In this document: in pieces, positions 16,382 through 21,262 of the stretch
How positions within the stretch are numbered: the first letter of the stretch is position 1
Layout of the letters: each line of letters begins with the position of its first letter
NCBI GenBank assembly: GCA_019752245.1
Contig: JAIEMH010000374.1
Location: 1 to 21,262, forward strand
Direction of reading: 5' to 3'
From: Flavobacteriaceae bacterium
GTDB taxonomy: Bacteria > Bacteroidota > Bacteroidia > Flavobacteriales > Flavobacteriaceae
DNA length: 21,262 bases
Notes under the pieces: generated by a model
Seen by the model: the letters and a program-made list of their open reading frames with translations, nothing else
The model's database searches: none
Told to the model about the DNA's origin: nothing
Translations under genes and position numbers: made by a program

Positions 16382-17580
16382 TCCAATAGTTTTTTGCTCA
16401 CGCGACTACTAGCTATTAAACTTGCAATAAATCCTAGCGATACAATTGTTGCAAATACTATAAGTACGTTTTCAATAGTAAAAACTACAGGATAAGCCAA
16501 CGAAGGTGTAATCATCACTAACTGAAACTTTTGTTGGATTAGAACAATTATAATTCCAAGTACAAGTCCAATAATTCCACCAAAAATACTTAATAAACTT
16601 CCTTGAAGTAAGAATATCTTTCTCAAATCTTTCACTTCTGTACCTAAGTTGAAGAGTGTTTTTAAGTTTTCTTTTTTGTCTAAAACCATCATTATTAACG
16701 CGCCAATTAAGTTAAAAAGTGCAATGATAATTACCAAAGTAAATATTAAATAAATAGCGATATTCTCTGTATTCAACATTTTATGTAATGTTGCGTTGAG
16801 TTCGGCTCTGTTTTTAACTTGAACTTTGTTTTTGAATATTTTTTCAATTTTAGAAATAATATCCGATTCGCTTGAATTTGGTTTGGTTTTTATTTCAATT
16901 CCCGAAACTTGATTGGATTTGTAGTCTAATAATTCTTGTGTTAATCCTAAATCGGCAAAAACGTATTTAGAATCTAATTCTTCACTAATTGCATAAATCC
17001 CAACCGGAATTAAAATAGATTTATTAAAGGAATCTTCTGGGTTTAAGGATAAATTTCCTTTTCCAGGTTTTGGCGCCATTACTTCAAAAGGGTTGTTAAA
17101 GTCAAACAATCCCAAAGATAGTTTTTCAGATATTCCATAACCAACAACTACTTGGTAAGTGTTGGGTTTTAACCATTGTCCGTTAAAAAGTTTTTGCGAA
17201 GCTTTGCTAACGTTTGCGAAATTCTTATCTACTCCTTTTAAATAAGTTACCAATTGTTTTCCGTCAAAAGTAAAAAGAACTCGTTCTTCTATAATTTTAC
17301 TATAACTGGCAATTCCGTCTATTTTTTTTATTTGACTTTCTTGTTCCGGAGCAATAAAAAATGATTTTCCAGTTATTGGATTTGCTTTTAAATCAGGGTC
17401 AAAATCATTGGAAAATGATAAGCTAAATTCTCTCAAACCACTAAAAACCGATAGCACGACAAACAAAGCCATTGCGCCAACAATAATTCCGCCCGAAGCA
17501 ATTCGAGTAATAATATTGATAGCATTGTTTTTGCTTTTGCTAAAAATATAGCGTTTGGCTACGTAAAGCGGAAAATTCAA
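16378..17580 (-). CDS. LolC/LolE-family ABC transporter permease
   Basis: A 400-residue inner-membrane protein with the FtsX/LolCE layout: one membrane segment near 25-47, a large periplasmic domain to about 270, then three segments near 273-300, 322-348 and 367-391. The N-terminal YVAKRYIFSKSKNNAIN block is typical of the LolC/E type in Bacteroidota. In Proteobacteria the complex with LolD releases lipoproteins from the inner membrane. Here no LolD gene is adjacent, so the partner must be elsewhere. It is downstream of rbfA but has its own -7 element at 17624-17631. Confidence 0.87.
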   Translation of the reverse strand: MNFPLYVAKRYIFSKSKNNAINIITRIASGGIIVGAMALFVVLSVFSGLREFSLSFSNDFDPDLKANPITGKSFFIAPEQESQIKKIDGIASYSKIIEERVLFTFDGKQLVTYLKGVDKNFANVSKASQKLFNGQWLKPNTYQVVVGYGISEKLSLGLFDFNNPFEVMAPKPGKGNLSLNPEDSFNKSILIPVGIYAISEELDSKYVFADLGLTQELLDYKSNQVSGIEIKTKPNSSESDIISKIEKIFKNKVQVKNRAELNATLHKMLNTENIAIYLIFTLVIIIALFNLIGALIMMVLDKKENLKTLFNLGTEVKDLRKIFLLQGSLLSIFGGIIGLVLGIIIVLIQQKFQLVMITPSLAYPVVFTIENVLIVFATIVSLGFIASLIASSRVSKKLLD

Positions 17581-17623
17581 ATCGTACCTTTTTTAATATT
17601 AGTTTAAAAAGAAAGCTTTTGGT

Positions 17624-17631
17624 CAAATTTA
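17624..17631 (-). promoter_or_regulatory. -7 element of the LolC/E-type gene
   Basis: On the minus strand this reads TAAATTTG, a full consensus match. It predicts a leader of about 40 nt and lies just past the rbfA terminator. Confidence 0.5.
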
Positions 17632-17634
17632 GTA

Positions 17635-17666
17635 TTTAAAAAAAAGAATAGGTTTTATCTATTCTT
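17635..17666 (-). terminator. rbfA terminator
   Basis: On the minus strand AAGAATAG pairs with CTATTCTT around a 7-nt loop (17659-17666 with 17644-17651) and is followed by a T9 run. It ends rbfA before the promoter of the next gene. Confidence 0.75.
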
Positions 17667-17679
17667 CTTTAAAAATGTT

Positions 17680-18072
17680 TTACGACTTTCTTCGTTTTTC
17701 TAGTAAATCACGATTTTCAATTGGATTTTCCTTTGCAGAAAGCGCATTATCAATCTTTTCAATGTAATCAAGAGAATCATCAATGTAAAAAGAAAGATTA
17801 GGTACTTTTCTTAATTGTAATTTCACACGTTGCGACAAATCATGCTTAATCAAAGGCATATTTGATTTTACAGCTGTCAATATTTCTTCTGCTCTATTCT
17901 GCGGAAAAACACTCAAGTATACTCTCGCAACTCCTAAATCTGTAGTAACAATAACCTTAGAAACCGAAATTATCAAATTAGTTAATCCGTTTTTTCTCAC
18001 TTCACCTTGAAGAATATCTACCAAATCATTTTGTAGAACGCTTCCTATTTTTTTCTGTCTATTTGTTTCCAT
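17680..18072 (-). CDS. rbfA: 30S ribosome-binding factor A
   Basis: A 130-residue KH-like protein that binds 30S precursors late in 16S rRNA maturation. I place the start at 18072 (METNRQKKIG), since RbfA proteins begin with such a basic helix, and a perfect -7 element sits 5 nt upstream of it. The frame remains open 21 codons further but that part does not look like RbfA. Family features are VLQNDLVDILQ near the N-terminus, TDLGVARVYLSVFP and the RKVPNLSFYIDDS block in the middle. The predicted transcript is leaderless. Confidence 0.92.
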   Translation of the reverse strand: METNRQKKIGSVLQNDLVDILQGEVRKNGLTNLIISVSKVIVTTDLGVARVYLSVFPQNRAEEILTAVKSNMPLIKHDLSQRVKLQLRKVPNLSFYIDDSLDYIEKIDNALSAKENPIENRDLLEKRRKS

Positions 18073-18076
18073 TCTG

Positions 18077-18084
18077 CAAAAATA
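18077..18084 (-). promoter_or_regulatory. rbfA -7 element, predicted leaderless
   Basis: On the minus strand this reads TATTTTTG, a full match. Its G is 5 nt from the ATG, which supports the shorter rbfA start and a transcript with little or no leader. The -33 region is not clear. Confidence 0.55.
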
Positions 18085-18229
18085 CGATTTTTCTCTTAAA
18101 TAATTAGAAGCGAATGGCTCGGGATTTATTTGCAAACCATTTTCCTGCCTTTATCCCAAAACTTTGCCAAAAAAAGCAAAGGTTTTTCCTTTCAGTCAGG
18201 GCTAAGCAGTAAATCATTTTAATTTTTGT

Positions 18230-18237
18230 TAACTTTG
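18230..18237 (+). promoter_or_regulatory. mce -7 element
   Basis: TAACTTTG is a full consensus match, predicting a leader of about 16 nt before the epimerase gene. No TTG at a suitable distance was seen. Confidence 0.5.
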
Positions 18238-18256
18238 TAAAAGAAATATAAAAGCA

Positions 18257-18658
18257 ATGAGAAAAATAGAACACATAGGTATCGCAGTAAAAAATCTAGA
18301 AGAATCTAATTTATTGTTTGAAAAATTATTTGGTGCTCCAGCCTATAAACAAGAAGAAGTAGCGAGTGAAGGCGTAAAGACATCTTTTTTCATGAATGGA
18401 CCAAACAAAATAGAACTTCTTGAGGCAACCAATCCAGAAAGCCCAATTGCCAAGTTTCTAGAAAAAAAAGGAGAAGGTATTCATCATATTGCATTTGATG
18501 TAAAAGATATTGTTTCTGAAATAAAAAGACTGCAAAAAGAAGGCTTTGTGGTTTTAAATGAAATTCCAAAAAAAGGAGCCGATAATAAATTAGTAGCTTT
18601 TCTTCATCCAAAAACTACCAACGGAGTATTAATAGAATTGTGTCAAGAAATAGAATAG
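18257..18658 (+). CDS. mce: Methylmalonyl-CoA epimerase
   Basis: A 133-residue protein of the vicinal oxygen chelate (glyoxalase) superfamily. It interconverts (R)- and (S)-methylmalonyl-CoA, linking propionyl-CoA metabolism to succinyl-CoA. Metal-ligand candidates are H6 in IEHIGIAV, H77 in GIHHIAFDV and E127 in GVLIELCQ. The N-terminal IEHIGIAVKNLEES and the HHIAFDVKDI block are typical of the family. The mutase genes are not in the window. It appears monocistronic, with a divergent rbfA upstream and a tRNA gene after it. Confidence 0.9.
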   Translation: MRKIEHIGIAVKNLEESNLLFEKLFGAPAYKQEEVASEGVKTSFFMNGPNKIELLEATNPESPIAKFLEKKGEGIHHIAFDVKDIVSEIKRLQKEGFVVLNEIPKKGADNKLVAFLHPKTTNGVLIELCQEIE

Positions 18659-18724
18659 ACTATTTGATTTTTAGAATGTTATAAAAAAATATCTAAATTT
18701 CATTTTTCAAAAACTAAAAAAGAC

Positions 18725-18755
18725 TTGCAATAAATTAAAAATAGTAGTAATATTG
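18725..18755 (+). promoter_or_regulatory. tRNA promoter
   Basis: TTG at 18725-18727 and TAATATTG at 18748-18755 (7 of 8 to TAnnTTTG) are separated by 20 nt, a good Bacteroidota promoter, about 13 nt before the tRNA. Confidence 0.55.
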
Positions 18756-18768
18756 CAACCTCAATAAA

Positions 18769-18842
18769 GGTCCTATAGCTCATTCGGTTAGAGCAACTGA
18801 CTCATAATCAGTAGGTGCTTGGTTCGATTCCAAGTGGGACCA
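18769..18842 (+). tRNA. tRNA with CAU anticodon, probably elongator tRNA-Met
   Basis: A complete cloverleaf. The acceptor stem pairs GGTCCTA with TGGGACC (one T-G pair), A73 is the discriminator, and no CCA is encoded. The anticodon stem ACTGA/TCAGT holds the loop CTCATAA with CAT at 18803-18805. The T-arm has GGTTCGATTCC. G1-C72 pairs and there is no GGG run in the anticodon stem, so it is not the initiator. It is either elongator Met or the Ile2 tRNA whose C34 is changed to lysidine. The sequence alone does not settle this. Confidence 0.93.
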
Positions 18843-18843
18843 C

Positions 18844-18877
18844 AAAAAAAGACCTCAAAGTGAGGTCTTTTTTTTTT
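18844..18877 (+). terminator. tRNA gene terminator
   Basis: A stem of 14 bp including A/T flanks (core GACCTCA/TGAGGTC) closes a 3-nt loop and is followed by a T run to 18877. It begins right after the tRNA. Confidence 0.9.
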
Positions 18878-18983
18878 ACACACAATCCAAAAGTATTTTT
18901 ATTACGTTAATATCAAGAAAGTTGTTGGTATATGAACAAATTGTCATTTATTTACAATATTATATAAATTATAAGTCAAAAAA

Positions 18984-19014
18984 TTTTGATAAAGAAATAT
19001 TTTTTTTACTTTTA
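18984..19014 (+). promoter_or_regulatory. Promoter of the CTERM-like gene, near-leaderless
   Basis: TTTTG (18984-18988) and TACTTTTA (19007-19014; 7 of 8) are 18 nt apart. With the usual distance to the start site, transcription would begin 0-3 nt before the ATG at 19021. Confidence 0.5.
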
Positions 19015-19020
19015 CGCCCT

Positions 19021-19224
19021 ATGAAAATCGTCCCAAATAAAAAAATAGTAGTGTTTGCAGGATTATTGTGTAGCAATTTTATATTTGCAGCACCAACACC
19101 TCCTGAGCCAATCCCACCAACACCGCCGGGTTTACCTCTAGATAGCGGTTTATTGGTATTAATCTTTGTATCTATAATTTACGGATTTTATAAAATATAT
19201 AATTTAAAAAAAGCTTCAAGATAA
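19021..19224 (+). CDS. Short PID/PEP-CTERM-like sorted protein
   Basis: A 67-residue protein. I use ATG 19021 because it gives a signal peptide (MKIVPNKKIVV then hydrophobic to FIFA) and a promoter lies just upstream. After the likely cut comes a proline-rich stretch (APTPPEPIPPTPPGLP), then PLD at 39-41, one membrane segment at 43-58, and a basic tail ending KKASR. This order of short Pro-rich region, PxD-type motif, membrane helix and basic end matches the small proteins grouped as PID-CTERM in Bacteroidota, which are thought to be handled by an exosortase-like sorting system. The mature part is almost only the sorting signal. The stop codon lies in the loop of a terminator hairpin. Confidence 0.75.
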   Translation: MKIVPNKKIVVFAGLLCSNFIFAAPTPPEPIPPTPPGLPLDSGLLVLIFVSIIYGFYKIYNLKKASR

Positions 19225-19240
19225 CTTGAAGCTTTTTTTG
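19206..19240. terminator. Bidirectional terminator overlapping a stop codon
   Basis: A 15-bp stem (19206-19220 with 19225-19239, core AAGCTTCAAG) closes the loop ATAA. T runs follow on both strands, so it can end both the CTERM-like gene and the convergent ribE. The stop TAA of the small gene (19222-19224) is in the loop. Confidence 0.88.
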
Positions 19241-19258
19241 TTTTTTGTCGCTTTATTT

Positions 19259-19846
19259 TTATTTCAAAGAGTGCAGCTTGGTTACATATTTACCAATTAC
19301 ATCAAATTCTAAGTTTATTTTTGTTCCAATTTTGAAATTCTTAAAATTTGTATGTTCAAAAGTGTATGGAATTATAGCAACGCTAAATTCATCAACTTTA
19401 GAATCAACAACAGTTAAGCTTACACCATTCACAGTAATTGATCCTTTTTCTATAGTTATATTGTTTAGTGCAGCATCATAATTAAATGTAAAACGCCAAC
19501 TTCCATCAGTATTCTCAATAGATTTACAAATTCCAATTTGATCCACATGACCTTGAACAATGTGTCCGTCTAGTCTGTCTCCTAGTTTCATTGCGCGTTC
19601 TAGGTTAATTATGTCGTCTGTTTTCCAATCACCAACATTTGTCTTATCAATAGTTTCCTTTATTGCGGTCACAGTATAGTTGTCGTTTTCTATGCCAACA
19701 ACAGTTAAGCAAACACCATTATGTGCGACACTTTGGTCAATTTTTAATTCATTTGTAATAGAAGAACTTACCGTAATGTGTAAGTTTTCATCTTCTTTTC
19801 GTATCTCTTTTATTAATCCTAGGGTTTCAATAATTCCTGTAAACAT
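19259..19846 (-). CDS. ribE: Riboflavin synthase, alpha subunit
   Basis: A 195-residue enzyme that dismutates two 6,7-dimethyl-8-ribityllumazine molecules to riboflavin and a pyrimidine, the last step of riboflavin synthesis. It begins MFTGIIETLG, the classical N-terminus, so I use ATG at 19846 and not the longer open frame. Two lumazine-binding repeats are visible: GVCLTVV (with C46) and GDRLDGHIVQGHVD near 89-102 in the first, and GSITVNGVSLTVV near 135-147 in the second. It is divergent from pdxA across 61 bp. No other rib gene and no FMN riboswitch is visible in that short gap. Confidence 0.96.
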   Translation of the reverse strand: MFTGIIETLGLIKEIRKEDENLHITVSSSITNELKIDQSVAHNGVCLTVVGIENDNYTVTAIKETIDKTNVGDWKTDDIINLERAMKLGDRLDGHIVQGHVDQIGICKSIENTDGSWRFTFNYDAALNNITIEKGSITVNGVSLTVVDSKVDEFSVAIIPYTFEHTNFKNFKIGTKINLEFDVIGKYVTKLHSLK

Positions 19847-19863
19847 TTGTCGTTTTATTTTAC

Positions 19864-19884
19864 TAAATTTGCAGTTCAAAATTA
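19864..19884. promoter_or_regulatory. Overlapping divergent -7 elements for pdxA and ribE
   Basis: TAAATTTG (19864-19871, plus strand) faces pdxA, and TAATTTTG (19884 to 19877, minus strand) faces ribE. Both are full consensus matches. The predicted start site of each lies at or next to the other's -7 element. -33 elements are not clear. Confidence 0.5.
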
Positions 19885-19907
19885 GCAATAAATAAGAAGA
19901 ACACGTC

Positions 19908-20954
19908 ATGAAAAAAGCAGAAAATATAATCGTTGGAATTTCAGTAGGAGATTTAAACGGTATTGGAAGCGAAGTAATCCTTAAAACATTTGAAGATGTT
20001 CGAATGTTAGAGTTGTGCACACCAGTTATTTTTGCTAATGTTAAGATTTTATCATTCATAAAAAAGAATCTTAATTCTGAAGTTGCTTTGCATGGTATTG
20101 ATAGACTTGATCAATTGGTTAAAGGTAAAATTAATGTGCTTAACGTTTGGCGAGAAGGAGTTGATATAAACTTTGGTCAAATTGATGACAATGTAGGAAA
20201 GTATGCTGTAAAATCTTTTGTTGCTGCTACAAAAGCATTAAAAGAAGGTTTGGTAGATGTATTAGTTACAGCTCCAATTAATAAATACAATATTCAATCA
20301 GAAGATTTTAAATTTCCAGGTCATACAGATTATTTAGATCAAGAGCTAGAAGGAAATGCTTTAATGTTTATGGTTCAAGACAACTTGAGAGTTGGGTTAT
20401 TTACAGATCATCTTCCTGTCGCTGATGTTGCAAAGCATTTGACAGAAAAATTAATCATACAAAAAGTTGAAACTATAAATAAATCTTTAAAGCAAGATTT
20501 TAGCATCAACAAACCAAAAATTGCCATATTAGGTCTAAATCCTCATGCAGGAGATAATGGCGTGATAGGAAAAGAAGAAGACGAAATTATAAAACCAACA
20601 ATTAAAAAAATATTTGATAAAGGAATTTTGGTTTTTGGACCTTATTCTGCAGACGGTTTTTTTGGAAGTGGACAATATGAAAAGTTTGATGCGGTTATTG
20701 CAACCTATCATGATCAAGGATTAATTCCGTTTAAAACGTTGTCTTTTGGAAGTGGAGTTAACTATACGGCAGGTCTAAACAAGATAAGAACTTCTCCAGA
20801 TCATGGAACGGCATACGAAATTGCAGGAAAAGGACTAGCAGATAATAGTTCGTTTAAAGAGGCAGTTTATCTTGCGATAGACATATATAAGTCAAGAAAT
20901 GAGTATTTTGAACTCACAAAAAATCCATTAAAAACAAAAGAAAGACAGTTGTAA
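19908..20954 (+). CDS. pdxA: 4-hydroxythreonine-4-phosphate dehydrogenase
   Basis: A 348-residue NAD-dependent enzyme of the DXP-dependent pyridoxal phosphate pathway that oxidises 4-phosphohydroxy-threonine. The metal ligands correspond to H168 (TDHLP), H213 (NPHAGDNG) and H268 (YHDQGLIP). Other family marks are GDLNGIGSE at 14-22, TAPINK at 121-126, FPGHTDYL at 136-143 and TSPDHGTAYEIAGKG near 305. It is the normal length. The next gene has its own -7 element 44 nt after the stop, so pdxA is probably transcribed alone. Confidence 0.95.
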   Translation: MKKAENIIVGISVGDLNGIGSEVILKTFEDVRMLELCTPVIFANVKILSFIKKNLNSEVALHGIDRLDQLVKGKINVLNVWREGVDINFGQIDDNVGKYAVKSFVAATKALKEGLVDVLVTAPINKYNIQSEDFKFPGHTDYLDQELEGNALMFMVQDNLRVGLFTDHLPVADVAKHLTEKLIIQKVETINKSLKQDFSINKPKIAILGLNPHAGDNGVIGKEEDEIIKPTIKKIFDKGILVFGPYSADGFFGSGQYEKFDAVIATYHDQGLIPFKTLSFGSGVNYTAGLNKIRTSPDHGTAYEIAGKGLADNSSFKEAVYLAIDIYKSRNEYFELTKNPLKTKERQL

Positions 20955-20997
20955 ACAAAAAAATGTTCATAACGCTTTTAGATTTATAATTAATTTA

Positions 20998-21005
20998 TAT
21001 CTTTG
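20998..21005 (+). promoter_or_regulatory. -7 element of the YceD-like gene
   Basis: TATCTTTG is a full match to the consensus, predicting a start near 21009 and a leader of about 38 nt. A TTG at the usual -33 distance is not present. Confidence 0.5.
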
Positions 21006-21010
21006 CACTC

Positions 21011-21033
21011 CCAAACCCGAATCTTCGGATTGG
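21011..21033 (+). promoter_or_regulatory. Hairpin at the 5' end of the YceD-like transcript
   Basis: CCAA (21011) and TTGG (21030) pair, and inside them CCGA (21017) pairs with TCGG (21025) around the loop ATCT, with a small internal loop between. It lies right at the predicted transcript start. It is relatively GC-rich for the area. It could be a leader element for the gene or only a stabilising hairpin. Confidence 0.3.
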
Positions 21034-21046
21034 ACAAATTGATGAA

Positions 21047-21262
21047 ATGATGAAAGTTACAAATGAATTTTTAATTCCATTTATAGGGTTAAAGTTAGGA
21101 AAGCATCAATTTGAGTTTCAAATAAAAAAAACGTTCTTTGATAGTTTTGATTATCACGAATATGAAAATTGTGATATCAAAGTAAATGTAGTTTTAGAGA
21201 AAAAGAGCACCATGTTAGAGCTTTCTTTCAAACACAACGGAACAGTTTATGTACCGTGTGAT
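21047..21262 (+). CDS. YceD/DUF177-family protein, partial
   Basis: The first 72 codons of a gene cut by the window end. Start ATG is at 21047 or 21050 (two in a row). The translation (FLIPFIGLKLGKHQFEFQIKK near the start, then DSFDYHEYENCDIKVNV) resembles the Bacteroidota DUF177/YceD proteins. In E. coli YceD affects 23S rRNA levels and the gene precedes rpmF (ribosomal protein L32). An rpmF gene would be expected past the window, but cannot be seen. Confidence 0.7.
   Translation, partial: MMKVTNEFLIPFIGLKLGKHQFEFQIKKTFFDSFDYHEYENCDIKVNVVLEKKSTMLELSFKHNGTVYVPCD

Noticed and set aside
18073..18135. Longer start for rbfA
   Set aside because: The extra 21 residues do not resemble RbfA and the promoter's -7 element lies inside that stretch.
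18769..18842. Initiator tRNA-fMet
   Set aside because: G1 pairs with C72, and the anticodon stem lacks the GGG/CCC pairs of initiators.
18922..19020. Longer start for the CTERM-like gene
   Set aside because: The extension is AT-rich, contains the promoter, and would bury the signal peptide.
19847..20059. Longer start for riboflavin synthase
   Set aside because: The extension runs through the divergent promoter region and into pdxA. The family starts at MFTGIIE.

Overview
The window looks like a chromosomal segment of a Bacteroidota bacterium of the class Flavobacteriia, close to Flavobacterium. The grounds are the strong AT bias, repeated matches to the Bacteroidota -7 promoter element TAnnTTTG upstream of genes, few clear Shine-Dalgarno sequences, a PID/PEP-CTERM-like small protein, an ABC permease joined to an M1 aminopeptidase, and a typical set of housekeeping genes. 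No phage, IS element, CRISPR array or rRNA was seen.

Region 1 (1-5060, + strand) is the most unusual part. It holds an AT-rich leader, a LytTR-type regulator with a degenerate receiver domain, and an intergenic region with three helically phased CATTC repeats. Next come a small secreted protein made of four near-perfect 13-residue repeats, its terminator, a lipoprotein-anchored TPR sensor histidine kinase, and a NarL/FixJ-type response regulator. The order suggests one signalling module in which the repeat peptide could be the ligand or the output. That is inference from layout only.

Region 2 (5063-11813): thiL (thiamine monophosphate kinase) on the minus strand, then an ABC exporter operon on the plus strand (ATPase, then a permease fused to an M1 aminopeptidase). 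The permease/peptidase reading frame is broken near its 3' end by a -1 shift at an A6 tract. A pfkB-type sugar phosphate kinase follows.

Region 3 (11965-15238, minus strand): lepA (EF4), a small secreted protein of unknown function, and a lipoprotein with possible Tiki/TraB/ChaN-like motifs. The last two form a pair with a 1-nt gap.

Region 4 (15389-21262): dusB, a LolC/E-type permease that overlaps the dusB 3' end tail to tail, rbfA, methylmalonyl-CoA epimerase, a CAU-anticodon tRNA, a short CTERM-like protein, ribE (riboflavin synthase), divergent pdxA, and the start of a YceD/DUF177-like gene cut by the window edge. Several genes here and thiL have a -7 element so close to the start codon that leaderless transcripts are predicted.
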